Shown in pieces: positions 29,501 to 43,665 of a stretch of DNA of 64,000 nt. Position numbers and translations under genes: made by a program. A model generated the notes under the pieces. The model saw only the letters and a program-made list of their open reading frames with translations. It did no database searches and was not told where the DNA came from. The stretch spans positions 1 through 64,000 of the forward strand of contig WBMZ01004773.1 of assembly GCA_013400975.1 (NCBI GenBank). Direction: 5' to 3'. The stretch's first letter is position 1; each line of letters starts with the position of its first letter. The DNA comes from Atrichornis clamosus (lineage: Eukaryota; Chordata; Aves; Passeriformes; Menuridae).

Positions 29501-32397
29501 AAACTCTCTATTTCTCCCTTCCACATGGCCATCACTTCCCCCCATACTGCCTTTCCCTTCCCTCTGCTCCAGCTCTGTCTCACCTGGGTTGTAAAGATTG
29601 TCTTCACACCTGGTGCCCATCCTCCCTCACTGCCCCTTGCAGCCTCCCCTGCTCCCCAGACCCTCTCCATCTAACCTGCGCTGGCTTGTGCACCCTGTTC
29701 CTCAGCTCCTGCACAAACCCCCTTCATATGTCTCTCTGCTGATACCTCAATACTTTTTTTTCCTGTTTGGCAGTGCCAGCTCTGAAGATGACAGTCGGCT
29801 CCCCAGCCAGCTGGGAGGATGGCAGCTGATGCCACCACCCAGGGCTGGTGTTGAGGACAAATAATACCTCCCACAGCCGTGCTGCCTTCAGGGGAGCCTG
29901 GCCCCAGGACTGGCAGAAGGAACAACTCCAGCACCCCGAGGCCTTGCCACGGCTTTCTGGTACCAGTAGGGCTGGGTATGCTCCCCCATCCGTGCCCTGA
30001 GCAATGCCTCATCTGAGTTCTTACATGCTCCCTTCTGCCAGGAAGATAAATGCTAGGGACAGAGGGAGCAGAACAGGAAACAAAGAATTTTGGTAATTAC
30101 TCCTGCTTTAGGTTTTTTCCTTTGTGGTTTTTTTTTGTATTCAAAAATGGTTGAATTTCCAAAATAATTCCTTTCCACTTTGAAACACACATTCCCTCCT
30201 GTTTTATCCAGCTCCTTTTTCTTATATCTCCCATCTCTTCTGTCCATCCCCTTATGGTCTTTCCCTGGTGCTTTGAGTGAAACACCATTTTAATTTTCCA
30301 TTTAGTTGATTATGATGAGGAAAGTGATTCTAGTTTGAAATAATATTGTTGAGAAGCATGGACTGTCTGCTAAAAGAATATAGTGTTTTACCTTTTGGGT
30401 GTAATATTACTTTACTAACTTTTATCTTATTTCCTTAAACACTCATTTTCTTATTTATCTTTTTTGGTCCACAACTTTGATGATCTTATAATATCTATCT
30501 CCAAATATAAATGTTATGCTAAAAGCTACTAAACTAGGAAAAAGAAGAGACAAATCAAATAGAAACAAAACCCCAAGGGTAATTAGCTACTAACATAGAA
30601 CCAAGTTTCATCAAAAGTTCTGTGGAGTTCTATGAAATGTAAAAGTTTAGAAAAACAAAAACAGGTAGAAAATGAGAGACAGAAAAGAAGATAAGTAAAA
30701 GCATCAGAAAGCAGTGGAGTATGACTGTTTAAAAGCGGCAAGTGGCTAAAAAGCGGCTGATATTTTTGAGTCCAGGTTTGACATGGTTTATTAACTGGTT
30801 TATTTTAATAAATTTTTTAAAAATTACTGAAGACAGCAATGACTCTCAGTGCCTTGGTGTCCCTCAGCAGGCAGAGTGACACCACTTTCAGAGCCCTTTT
30901 CTTTCACTGAACAGTTGCAGAGACTGAATAATCTCCCAGCAGGAACCTTAATTATTCTTCCCCGCCGGGGCTCAGGTGGAGATTACCTCCAGTCCTGCAG
31001 AAGGCAGAGGAAATAGCTGTGCTAACAAAGGGAAGAGACCAGAAATCACACTGGCATCCCCCAGGCCACCATGTGCCCTGAGGGGTGACAAGAAAAGCAC
31101 AAAGGTGATGAGGGGGCTGGCTATTACGTAGTCGTGGAAATAAGATGGTGGAGAAAAGCGTGAGAAAGTGTTCAGTCTTGTAGGGGGCAATCGGATAAAA
31201 CCTTCATTTTTTAAGCATTCCCATGTGACAGCTCTCAGACTAGTCGTTGAGCCAGGAACTACCTAGGAATTGACTTCCTTACAGGGGAGTTTTCCCATCT
31301 ACAGGTTCTGCATCAGTGCTCCCCAAAGCCCACCACGAGGAGGAGGCTGCTGCTCACCACTGCTGCAGAGAGGCGGGTGTTGTTTCACTGCCCCCATGGA
31401 ACTGTTACTTGGAGAGAATATCATGGTCTAGTCCTGACATCCAGGAAAATCCCTAAAACCGTCCCCTGGGATTAACCCCTACAATGTCAGAGAAAGCTGT
31501 GACGAGAAGGTAAAATTCACAATTAAAACTAAGCTATAAATAACGCCTGAACACACAGGGCCAAATTACAACACTCTAACCAGGAGCAGCCTGTGTCTGT
31601 CCTGCTTCCTCCACCTGCCTCACGGATAACCTCATGGAGCCACCTCCAGAACAAAGCATGGCTCAGTCTGAGTAGGATTTTCTGGAGTCCTGTGGAAATA
31701 CCACCAGAGGAGATAAGCAGCACCGCTGATTTCAAAGTCTGTGTGTAGAGGGAGTCATTTTTAAGTATCATGATTAGACTAATTAAGTTCTGCTTAGGTT
31801 TTAATTTGCATTTTAAGGATTTGATTAGCCACCAGTAAGAAAAGAGGATGATTCTCCCATGTATTTTATGACAGTTTGTGACACAATCTGCACTCTCATG
31901 TTTACAAATAAATTAAAATAACATATGTACATTAAATTATGTTTCATTCTGTAACATTGCTATCAACAGCAGGTAACTAACAATGCTGATTTGTATTGTT
32001 AATAATAACATTATCTCTTACTAATGGTTTCATTCCTACATAATTTTTTTCATAAATCCCTGCTGTACCATTTCAAACTCTAACTGTGACCAGGAGACAT
32101 AATCTATTTTTAATTGTGATTCAATTACCCCTTTTTTTCATTAAATTAAATTTAAGCTGCAAATACGTGACTACTGTGCATCAGAATAGGGATACCTAGA
32201 ACCTACCAAAAAAGAAAAAATCCACAGGAGTTTCTGAATAACAGGGGGTTTTCCCATAGGCTTTTTGTAGCATAACATGTTGCTGTGTATAAAATTCTAT
32301 TAAAACTTAATATAAAACAGTATTTATTGTCTAAATTAAATAATATAAATTAAAATATTGTTAGAAGATTATGTAAATTTGCCTTTTATCTACTCAC

Positions 32398-32501
32398 TCT
32401 GTTTTTGGAACTTCTTTTCTAAGCCAGTAGAAATCAGATTGGGCTGCATATTTGCGAGTTTGCAATACATTGCCAAAATAATCACTTTCTGTGAACTTCA
32501 G
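32398..32501 (-). CDS. PHEX: PHEX exon 14 (residues 495-529)
   Basis: 104-nt exon, phase 0 at the start and phase 2 at the end (codon 529 is split GA|G). It encodes [20 protein letters not shown], then [15 protein letters not shown]. Acceptor is CTATACAG|CTG and donor is AGA|GTGAGT. The sequence is near-identical to mammalian PHEX as recalled. Confidence 0.97.
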
Positions 32502-34105
32502 CTGTATAGACAAAGCACAGACATTTTTAAAGCATGTCCAAAGAAACAAAAGCTGACATAAAACAAGCAGAACTTTTATTTTATATGAGATAATCACCTA
32601 ATTTTTTAGCAATTATTAAAGCAAGTAAAATGTTCACACTTGGTAGGAAGAATAAATATTTTATAAGCTTAGTTAAAAAACAGTGGCTGAACAGATCTAC
32701 ACAAGGATCTGGAACACTGGAAAAGCTCTTCACTGTGCAGGGTGGTGCTGAAGGAATCATAAGCAGCCAACAATGGATTGCAGACTGCACATTTCTATGC
32801 CTATTATTAAAAGAGCCTCTTTTCCAGGAGGAAGTAGGCTTACTCTTAGTAAGTACATTTTAAAACCACTTCCAACAAAGTAACAAAGTTTCCCTTTTCT
32901 GTTTCCTTTATGTTTTATAACAAACACTTCATATTCTGTGCCCTCTGAGGGTTCTGCCATTGCTTTCTTACTGTTTCTCACATTAAATATTTACAGCCAT
33001 AGGGCTCCATGCTTCCATAAGCTTCCAAATCTAATAGCATTCATACACATGCAACCAACCGTGCAAGGAAATGGGATGCTAACAGCTTATAAATCCCTGT
33101 CATCAGTTTAAAACAATCCTAGGATTTGTGAGGAAGTCACATTTCAGATGTAAACTATGGTTTTGCAGCCATGATCAACAAGTATTATTCACCAGACATT
33201 GCCACTTATCTGAGCAAATAATTCCATACCCTGAGTGATAAAGTTGGTTTCGTTCTCTGTCTCATTACACTGTCTTCACAGCACCATCTCACCCTACACC
33301 TTCCACGAACAAGGACTAGGCTGGTGAGTGGGTTCTCCAAAGTTTTCTCAATACCTTATGCCTCTGTTTAGTTTTTATTCATATGCTCTGGCAAAGATGA
33401 CTGCTGCTTTTGCATTTTATTGGTTCGGGATTGAATTTATGTTTCTGCTTTGCCTGTGACTTTCAGTAATACGATTCATCACATGCGTGCCACAGTTGGA
33501 AAATGGTAAAATGTATTAATCATTTGCCTTCCTGTTTTAGTTAGGCTGAACAGACACTGGGGCAGGAAGGAGTCCACCCACAGTATCCTTGTCCAGCAGG
33601 CAGCACAACAGGCCTATACATCGCTTAGGACCTCCTGGCATGATTATAAGCAACAACCATTAACAAAATTCATAGCCTGGAGAGATGAGGAGAGCTTATA
33701 CAGGACATCCTGAATTGTGATCTTCTGAGGTAAAATGCATTAGTGTTTTGAAGACCATTCTTTTGAGAAGAGATGCTTTTGATTTGTTCCATTTTTACAG
33801 CTAGATGCAAAATTATTACAATGTACGTTTAACTTTTAAAATGCTTAATAGCAGGAAGGTTCTCTGCACCCAGGTACATTTTACTCCCAGCAGGCCTCAT
33901 GGTCTCACTTAGACACACCAGCATTGACAATTTAGACACAATTTAGAGCTAGCACGCTTAATTCAAAAATAAAATAAAAACAACCAGGCAATCACAACTC
34001 CAGGTGCATGCCAAACAAAAAAGCAGCTGTGATTTTAGACAGCAGCAAAACAGAGCAAAGAATGGCTGCAATATGTAAATGAAGAAAGCTGCAACTGACA
34101 CTTAC
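32502..34105 (-). other. PHEX intron 13
   Basis: 1,604-bp intron with no recognisable repeat or gene. Confidence 0.85.
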
Positions 34106-34183
34106 TGTTTTGATGTCTTCGTTAATATATGTGTCATTCATTATAAACTGAGGGTAACCAACTTTCGCCATAACTGCTTTTGC
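34106..34183 (-). CDS. PHEX: PHEX exon 13 (residues 469-494)
   Basis: 78-nt phase-0 exon of 26 codons encoding [19 protein letters not shown] and then INEDIKT. Acceptor is TTTCAAAG|GCA and donor is ACA|GTAAGT. The sequon NDT at 484-486 is an N-glycosylation site kept from mammals. 'KVGYP' is a typical M13 segment just before the catalytic lobe. Confidence 0.96.
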
Positions 34184-34994
34184 CTTTGAAAATGAAAAAG
34201 AGAAAAAACAAATTTTGACAGAGAAACCCACTTCTCAGCATACAGCTATTTTTTCCCTGCTCTGTTTCCACTTTGTGTTATTATGCTTCCCTGGAGCCAT
34301 CCTCATTTAACTTCAAACCAACTTGCCTACAAGGTAAACTTGGTGCCACAAATGAGCTCGGCATCACAACGCAGAGGGTCCAGATTCTGTTGTCAGATTA
34401 TCACAGTGGGTCTATTGCTGCCTGCAGAGCTTTTGCGTACTTGCAGCAATGTGTTTGAGTGCAAAATCTTAACAGCTGATTTTCCCTACTGGGTTTTGTG
34501 TTAATCAGATGGTCAAATGCCTGTTTTTACGATATTTTCCAAAGGACAACAGGAAACAGCCCGTTTTGCTATGGCACAGTAGCTGGTATGCATCCATCTG
34601 TTAAAATACATTTGATACACAGATGTAAATGAACCTTGGTCCCAGCAAGTGCAGAATGGTGTGTTTACACTGAGGGCCACTTGTGTTTGCACATGAGGCT
34701 GGGTCCTTCTCTGAAGGACACTGTACTCTCCTAAAACCACAGGACTGATCTTTGTTTAGTTCTCCAGCTTCACTCCTCTACTTTGCAGTCTTTGCCCTTT
34801 CCCTAATGTCAGTAAAGGCGTTAAAATAAAACACTTCACTTTTCATTAATCCTCTTTCAGTCATGACTTGGTTCCAGCATTTATGCACAATCTGTGTGAA
34901 GAGAGAGTAGCTGTAGATGAGCATTCCCACTTTGTAAAACATGGTGTCAGTGTACACACAGCCTTAGCAATGTCCTCACAAAAACACCAGAAGG

Positions 34995-35037
34995 CCCAGA
35001 ATCTCTGTGGAAATGACACCCAGAATCTCTGTGGAAA
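34995..35037. repeat. Tandem duplication, 19-bp identical units, period 24
   Basis: cccagaatctctgtggaaa occurs at 34995-35013 and again at 35019-35037 without mismatch, separated by 5 nt. This is a small local duplication in intron 12. Confidence 0.9.
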
Positions 35038-36450
35038 CAAGTTTCCAGAAGAAAAGCAAAAGGGTACAAAAGATAAGATGACATAGCAAGAAGTGAAATG
35101 TGACAAGTCCGTAGAATAAATTAAAGCCATGATGGACTAGAGCAGCACAAAACTTTCAGTTTTTATGTTTTCAGGATGCTGAAAGTAATTTCGCCATAAG
35201 AATTCCCTCCAGCCCTTAAAAAGTGCTCCTCTGGAGATTTGTTCATCAAACTCAGATGCCAAAACTCAAATGAATATTGCAAGATATGAAATATAATAAA
35301 TTAATTATCTTTTAAATGAACTGCAACCATATCAATCCTGCATTCTACTCTCTGTGAGCAGAGCCTGGACCTCTCTGGGGTCCAACGACTTCTATTTCCT
35401 TCTTGCTGCAAGGGATGACTGCTCAAGGGAAGATTCCCCTGCCTCCACATATCCTTGCCCCCTTCTCCCACTTCACAGTATCTCAATACAGCAGGGCCTC
35501 CTATGGCAACAAGACTTATAAACAGCTGTTCCACGACTTGAAGAAGAAAGCTGATGGAGGACTGCCTCCATTTAACCAAAATCATTCTGCTTCTGCTTTT
35601 AATTTTCAAGAAGAAAGGCCTCTTTGGTTCTTCACACTCCTTCAATTTGTCAATCTCACTTCCAACCCAAAGTCATAATCCTCCATTTGTGACATCACAA
35701 TTAATTGTGGTTGAGATAATTAAGATGTCACAAACAGAAGATAACAACTTCAGGTAGGAAATTAGCAGCAGGAGCAGATGATCTCTTAAGCAAGAAAGAT
35801 CCCATTGTCATGCAAATTGCCCTAGTAATAAAAAAAGCAATGGAAGAAAAATGCTGAACAGGAAATATGAAATGAGCCAAATTAACTTTCAACAGATTGT
35901 TTTCTCAGTTTTCCAGAAGGTTCAGCAGTACTTTCAGGTATTTTCAATGCTGTGGTGGTGAGGGGGGATAAAAAGCTGGGGAGGGAGCACAATTCACCTG
36001 CAAGTTTGTACATAATCAAGAGTATCTAATTTTTTCCTGGTGGTGTTGTCAGGTCCAACTGACTAAACTTTCCAAGGAGTTGGAAAATTTCCTTTCTGAT
36101 TTCACACGTTTAAATCCTAGTTAAAACGAATCTCATTAAAGGAAAGAACAAAACTCATCAGTTTTAATTTCTACTAAGTCAGCTGCTTAAATAAGTCTGG
36201 TGAATCTCAAATGTTCTGCATGAGTTCATCACTTGCTTTGTGACTTTCACAATTGATGTCGTGAGACTGAGATTTTTAAGCATGAGAATAAAATAGTCAG
36301 ACACTACTGAGATCTTTTTTATAATGGCTATATAAAACCCTAATAAATAACAGAGTTTGTCTTGAGATTTTTGAGAGCAAACTCAAAAGATACTGCTGCT
36401 TCTAGTACTTCAATGCTATATCAATGTCTAAAGCTGTCTGTATTTTTTGA

Positions 36451-36466
36451 GATAGATAGATAGATA
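36451..36466. repeat. (GATA)4 microsatellite
   Basis: Four perfect gata units. Short and of no evident function. Confidence 0.9.
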
Positions 36467-39400
36467 AGGGGGAAATGCTATTTTATTGTAATTGTTACTT
36501 AAAAGTTTTTACCACAACATGTGTGGTTTAGAGATCTGAGCAAATAAAACATACAAAGCTGATGCTGACAGTGAAACATGTGTGACCTGTTGGGTAAACT
36601 CTTTCCTATAGCCAAAGCAAAACCCATCAGAGGAAATAGGAAGCACTCTGAAGTCCTTGGGAATCTCTCCACCTGGGATTCCTCCCAGGGGCTTTGCATC
36701 AGGTATAACCCTGTCCAGCTGAGCCCAGCACCTGGTCCAATTTATTTACACAAGTGACAAGTTAGAAAGTATCATATTGAGAGTAGGTTTCTAAATTGCA
36801 TGTTGAAAGTTTTTTTTTCCATGCCTCTGTTTTCTGTTTACTTGTGTAATATTTAACAGCAGTTTGAAGACTCCTTATTTACACAGCACAAGAAAGTGGA
36901 AAACTCTTCTACAACTGGCTTGCTCCTTGATAATGATGTCAGTATTTTCCCCTTGATATGATTAAAAGTATGTTTAAGAGACCAGCCTTCCAGGAGACAT
37001 GCACAGGGAAGTCAAATGAAATGTGACAAATGTACAGGAACCAGCCTTGTGACAATTGCACATGAATCCCCCGTAAATACGCCGTGCACAACTCTTTATG
37101 GTTTAAAGGCTCATTTCATTCCTTTTTCTAATTTGCATATTAAACAGCCATGGGTACCGGAAGATAAGAGGTGATGGGGTACTTCCCCCAGCTGTCATTA
37201 AGCACCCATCCTATGTTGGGCCGTTGGGTAAATTAAGCAAACTCATCATGCAGGGCTCCTCTCCTGCCATCGCAAGCGAGGGGCTCTCGCGGGGGTGACA
37301 CGGAGCAGCAGTGTGCTTTAGGGCAAGTCACCATGACTCTTTTCCATCCCAGCAGCCCGGGAGAGCAGGCTCTGAGGCAGAGCACCCAGAGTGGGATGAC
37401 TCCCTCCACCACTCTCTGCAGATGGAAGTTTCCCCACGGACTCCAGCACAGCCGGGATTTTACCATCAGTGTGTCTCTGTCACAGCGAGAGCGTTGCAAG
37501 TCAGTTTACTACAGAGACAAAGTAATAAACAATCTTTCACTCTCTGCTTAACAACTTGCCAACGTGGGAATGCACACATGTGTTTCAGTGCTGCAAAATG
37601 CTCTAGTTTCCAGTCTATTCAAATTCTCACTTGACAACCAAGCGTGTGAGCCTTCTGAGAGCCTTTTTGCCACTCGGAGTATGACTTCGATATTTTATAC
37701 ACTAGCAACACTAAATACTGACATATTGTACTTACTGTAAAGACAAAGCAAAACAAACCTCAGACAAAGTTTTGAGTCTGACACAGATCTTCTGTACAAA
37801 AACTTTACTCACTATAATTTTGTGAAGATCATTTTCAAGCTTCTAAATATATAAAAAATTAATACAATTACAGTTCACTGAAAAATTAGCATGAAATACA
37901 TTCTGAAAGCTAAAATCATTCATGGCAAAGTAATGTTCCATTTAATTACAAAGATTAATTCAGCCTTTATGTATGTGTCTGGTCTTTTCATTTTTCATTG
38001 AAAATAGATGACTCAAGAGCCATCTGGTAAAACTGCTGCATAAATATCACTGCATTCATCTAGGTTTTACATATAGAAAAACTTTAAAAATAGAGTGATG
38101 GATCTTGGCAACACACAGAAAAGTTCCATCACAGGGCTAAAGCCCAATCCTACAGATGTCAATAGGAAGTGACCCACTGACTTGAGTGACAGATGGATTG
38201 GGCTCACCCTAATGATGTATAGTATTTCCTTTGTGGGAAAATAAAATGTCAGGGATTTTCACATTGTCAGCTACAATGGAAAGTGAAGTGACAACTCAAA
38301 CATGAACACTTGGCCTGAAATGATAATTTTTAACAGTACTTGATCTGCAGTGAACTGTCTAATTCATACCCCAGAATATACATTAACATTATTTATTTTT
38401 AAAACTTGGCTTAACTGTCTTCTTTTATTAGCATGTCACAATAATTGAGGATATGTAGACTTTTCAAGAGCTGGTGTTTCATTTAATAATAATTCACATA
38501 CCATCACCTCACACAGAACCATAACTGTTCCCTCTGTATTACAGTAATTGTTTTGAATGCTCTAACATAATTGATAAAATAATGAAGACAGAAAGTACAG
38601 CTATCATTCCATTTTTGTAATAGCTTGTGTTCAAGGTTAAAAAAAAAAAATCAAGTGACTTATGTGAATAATGAAATCCATGTACACATAAAATTGCTTT
38701 CAGTTAAATACACATTGTAGTTTCAAAAGTAGCTGAGTCCAGCTTTGTGCTGCCATATGGAAGAAAATGTCCTAGTCCTCACTCTTCTTCCCTGCTCCTC
38801 TCATCTCTGTCCACACTTCTTCTCATGCTGCCTGCACCCACAGCCTGCAAAGGCTGCCTCAGCTCCTTGCCACATCTTTCTGTGAGACTGCTTAACACTT
38901 CACTGACACAGCAGAAATCTAACCAAGCTTTTTCCCAGCTTTTCCTGCCAGATCACTGAGCTGAATCCCTCACTCACTGCATGGGGAGACCCAACAGGTT
39001 CCGGAACTTGCACAAGACAAGTGCTGGGGACACATGACGTGGGAGAGTGAAGAAGGGTTACGTGGTACACTAGGTACCTCCTCCTCTGAATGATCTTCTG
39101 AAACCAAAGCCTCAGAGAAAACTTACTGACAAGAAAATACTACCTAGTACACTTAAAAATACCATACCATACATTGTGTTATACACAAAATATTATACAT
39201 GAGAGACATAAATTCTGTCTTTCAAGAACGGAACCACAGCTCTGAAATACTTTTCTTTGTGGCACACAGAAAATATCTTCATCTTTGAAGATATGAGAGC
39301 ATTTACACTGCAAACCAGCACACCTGAGTTCCTGGCAAAGGATGTTTAACACCTCCCCATTCCTGTCTAAAGCACCTTGGTGAGTTTTAAGGGTCTTTGG

Positions 39401-39481
39401 ATTCTCAGTGGAGCATGAAAGGTTTCCCATGGACCAGAAGAAAGGATGATGCCCAGATATGCAAAATTACTGTTATAGCAT

Positions 39482-39505
39482 CACACACACACGCACACAC
39501 ACACA
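39482..39505. repeat. (CA)n microsatellite
   Basis: Twelve CA-type dinucleotides with one CG interruption (cacacacacacgcacacaca). It is probably polymorphic. Confidence 0.95.
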
Positions 39506-42084
39506 TAGATATGTATGGCCCATGATATGTGCTGCTAAGCTGCCTTCGACAGGGCTCATGCCAAGCTAAGCTTGGACTCAGCACTTTAGGAAACTGTACT
39601 CTTCATGCCTTTATTTTCAGGCAACATTCTATGTTTTCCAACATGATCATCTCTTAAAACAAAAAAACTAGAACCAAACAACCAAACGCATTCCCCCAAC
39701 ACAAAATTCTCTTTGTGTTTTGAAATTACCTTAGATATCTTTACTGAACAAATTTTGCACCAGAATCCTAATGATCTGAAATAGCACCAAAAAAAAAAAA
39801 GCCACCTTTGGCTGGGCTTTGTCACATTGGTGATCTTGCAGAAATTACTATGTTGCGTTTTTTACAGAAACTCCTCCCTGGACCCATTTCACTTCTCACC
39901 CCCAGAGCACCTCACCAGTTGACCCAAACTCCCACCTTCATGCCACCTCTTGCTAGAAACACTCCCACCCTGCTGCAAAAACCTTTTCTGCTGTTTCTGT
40001 TTTAGCTCTGAGCAAGCAGCAGTCTTAACAAAAACCACTGTGCTGCCAAAATAAAAGTCCCCAGCACCCAAAAAACCCAGTGTGCTGAAGAGATCTCTGG
40101 CACTGAACACAGAGAGGGGCAGCCCTGGGGATGGGGAAGGGGCAAGGAAGCTCTCTGCCCATCACAAGTGTATGGGATATGATTTACCACAGCGTTTCTT
40201 TTCCAGTTTTATGCAAAACTCTGAATAACCAGTTTCAGAAAGGGACAACTTCTGACCTTAGCCTCTGCTTGCATCAGTTTATATTCATTTAACATTTTCA
40301 GGGTCAAGCAAAGGTTGAAGAGCATTTTCTTTTAAATAAAGAATAGCATGTAAAAAATTTCCTTTCCATTTCTCACTTCACAAGTGAGCTTCAGCTGCAG
40401 TCTAGATACAACTGAGACCAGACAAGGCAGAGACTCCTTTTAACACTAATCAGACTGAAATAGTGACTGAGAACTTAAACACAAGTATTACCCAGGACTT
40501 GTGTGTTTTACCTCTGAGGAGAAATTCCTTTTGCTTGAGCAGGGACCCCAACCAGGAGTGCCCCAGTAAGCATGTACCTGTCACTTGTCCATGCCTTGTA
40601 ATATATCGGGGGAAAGCAGATACTTATATAGGCAAAAATATAGGCTGCAAAATATAGAAAAAACATATGCAGGAAATACTCAACTTTGGTCTATTCAAGA
40701 CCAAAATCCTTTCTATTCCAAATCTTGACATATTTTTATTTTAAAATAAATTATATCTATGTAATTTCACACTGATGAAGCTCACCACATATGCAGAAAA
40801 CTGAGCACAAGACACCTCACAGCTCCCTCACAAATGAGGGCAGCTGAGGAAGCCTTTATTCTTAGGCACAGCATCCTGGCTTCTGAAAGGAAACTTAAGG
40901 AACAAATTCCTGAGTCTGACGCCCTCCTTGTGGTAAAGCTCCATTTCAAATAAACTCCAACAATACCAGTACCTGAAGGCATTTAACATTTCACAGCTTT
41001 GCTTCAGACCCCAGTGACTGGTACAATACCTGAGCAAGTTAAAGTGCTGCTGGTTCGTGCTCCTGGCCATGGACAGCTCGGTGCCAAGGCTCAGGGTCCA
41101 TGCCGTGTCCTGCCCTGCTGAGCTCCCCACCCGCTCCCAGCCAGCAGGCAGCTCTCCTCCCAGAATATAGCACATGGAGGTGCCCACAGCCATGAAATGC
41201 ACAATTATTGGAAACAGCAAGGGGAATGCCAGGCAGATACCTGAGCGTGCCCTTGTAGACTCCTCCACACAGAGAAAGGATCTCCTGTACCTCAATATCT
41301 GTTACTGCTGAGCTGGGGGACTGCCTTGTCTTTGTAACTGTACCTCTACAGGAGACAGGTTTACTTGTTAAAACAACAAAGATAATGCAAGCTAAAGCTG
41401 AAACTGTCCAAGGCTTCCAGGGGTGGTGGAGGATCTCTTGCTCTTCAGAAGAATGACTCTGTCATTTAGCATACCAATGTTTCATGTTGCGTTTCTGCCA
41501 CAAAACCTTCAGATTCACCCTGGTCCCTGAGCATCTGCAGGTGTCTGTCCATCTGTCTCCCTCCTATTTCAAGAATGAGTTTTGTCACAAGTGTTTTGAT
41601 GTCACGCACCCATCCTGGCCTTGTGTAGTCGTGGCAGAGTCTGAAAAATGACAGCTGCGAGATCAGGGTTAAATACAATTTCCTCTCCCTTCACCTGTTT
41701 TCCACTATCTGTTTGCACGGTGCTCAGGTTATTAATGGAACTGACATCCCTGCACAACTGAGTGAGCAGTAGCAGCAGCCAGATAACAAGGGAGAAGCTG
41801 ACAGCAGCAATCTAACCCCAGAGATAAGAGATAAGCAAACATGCCATGGCTATTAGTTTCAACTCTGGCCAGTGGAGAAGAACATCTCCTGTGGTTACTG
41901 AACAGGAAAGCCCAGTCCTCCTGAGAAGGTTAAATTAAATTCAGGATGTGATAGATTATTCTTAGGTTCAAAAATTAAACTTTGTGATGAGAAATAAATA
42001 TTTGATGTAAAAAGAATAAAAAAGAAAAAAGGAAGTTAATCTGATAAAAAGTGAAGACCTATTTTTATTCAGAGAAAAGCATGG

Positions 42085-42240
42085 AACACTTCTACAGATT
42101 GCCCAGAGATGTTGTGGAGTCTCTCTCATCTGGGCATGATCTGGAATGTCCTCTGGGATGACCCTGCTTGAGCAGGGAGGTCGGACCAGATGACCCACTG
42201 TGGTCCCTTCCAGCCTGACCTGTTCTGTGATTCTGTGAAA
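42085..42240 (+). mobile_element. CR1 LINE 3' end fragment
   Basis: 5'-truncated CR1 of about 155 bp. It has the 'attgcccagagatgttgtgg' block (near 42099), 'ggatgaccctgcttgagcag', 'ggaccagatgacc' and 'ggtcccttccagcctgacc', and ends ttctgtgattctgtga. The same blocks recur at 56450-56627, so the two copies belong to the same or closely related subfamilies. Confidence 0.9.
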
Positions 42241-43364
42241 GATGAGTTAAACCAGGAGGATAAACCCCTGGTGATATATTTAATGCACAAGGGAATTGCA
42301 GACATGTAGGAGAAGAGGTAAAAGATATCTCTGCCTTTTCTGAACCTCAGTACTTTTCAACTTTATGAGGAGACTTGTTCATTGCTCCCTGCAATGCAAC
42401 TACTAAAATACAAGCAGGGCCTTAATTTTTTTTCATCCTAACAGAGACTACCCTAATTTCAGAATGCTCATTTCCACAAAGCAAAAGTGTGGCTAAGGTT
42501 TAATTGGCACTCAACAAAGTATGCTTTCCAGTTTATAAATTAAAAGGTTGTTTCAAGAATATCTGAATCAAACTTTCTAGTAAAACCAGTAAATTAGGAA
42601 GCCAGCAGTCACCCTATTGCCTTTTGAACAGGAATGAAGTGTTCAACTGCAATTAGAGAACTTGGAAATGTCTCCCTCTTTTCTTAGTTCTCCTGAAGTG
42701 TGTCTGGCAGTTTCTATAAGAGCTCTGAAGCAGTCTTACACTTTGTGAAGTTCTCTGAGACCCTTGATGCAAAGATACAAAGTCATCTTAAAGGAACATG
42801 GACAAGGTGTCTTGCAAGCTCTGGTTTTGAAACTCCATCCCTCTCTTTTACCAAGGTTTGTTCTGTCAGTTTTGTGCTGGCCTTCATTGCAGAAAAAAAA
42901 CACTTGAAATTAGAGAGGCACTGTCTCAAGGTTGGTTCCTCTATCATGTTTCTGCATTATTTTTCATAGGATGGGTCCACAGACCCCACAAGACACAATA
43001 GGCATTTTTAATTTTTGCAGAGCACCCAGTAACCACTCTCAAGATTGGATGATTTGTCATCTTTGTGCAAAATTAGCATGGCATTAAGCAAGATTAATTT
43101 CAGCTCCTGAAGCTGTGGTCCCTGGCCTTTTTGTCTGGGCATGCCTCAGATTCTAATGAAATATTATTTTTCAGAAGTGTATCTAGTGCATGCCTTGGAC
43201 AGGCTTTATGAAGAAAAGCAGGAGGCTCCATTCTCCCAGTATGTATTGCTGTGCCAAGGTTATACAGAAACAAGAGTGAGCACAAGAAAACAACAGGCAA
43301 TGATGATTCTCTGGTTTTGGCACTTCCCCATAACACAGGGGAAGAAGGTGACATTTTTCAGACA

Positions 43365-43665
43365 AGCAAAAAAAGATGCTTTCCCCCACAGCGCACAGTG
43401 AGGCAGTGGAACTCGTTGCCTTGTGAAGTTGGGAAGGATAAAAACTGTTGTGGGTTCAAAAAGTCATTAGACAAACTCGCAGCAGGAAAATATGACTAAA
43501 TACAAAGACACCACTTCTGGCTCAGGAAGCAAGTGGGCTGCAGATTGTCAGGAAAGGATAGTGGGAATGTGTCCCTTTATGCTTGCCCTGTCCTTAGGTT
43601 CATCTCTAAACATCTGCTGCTGCTTGGCCACTGTTTGCAGCAGACACTGGGCTCTGCTCTGAGCA
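43365..43665 (+). mobile_element. Old CR1-family fragment (non-standard 3' end)
   Basis: The block acagcgcacagtgaggcagt, then ggaactcgttgcc, ggttcaaaaagtcattagac and, further on, aggttcatctctaaacatct and cactgggctctgctc, match the 3' region of older CR1 subfamilies. It lacks the ATTCTATGATTCTATGA tail of younger CR1s. Ends are approximate and the call is from memory of the family. Confidence 0.65.

Larger units (their letters stand above)
25861..32397 (-). other. PHEX intron 14
   Basis: 6,537-bp intron. It contains a (CT)n(AT)n microsatellite and a short CR1 tail (26465-26589). A pyrimidine-rich patch lies around 29510-29720 and a G/T-rich run at 29440-29462. No gene is supported. Confidence 0.8.

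Noticed and set aside
40828..41295. 155-codon minus frame in intron 12
   Set aside because: The translation has no domain that I recognise and shows no joined exons. It might be a degraded repeat, but I could not match it to one.
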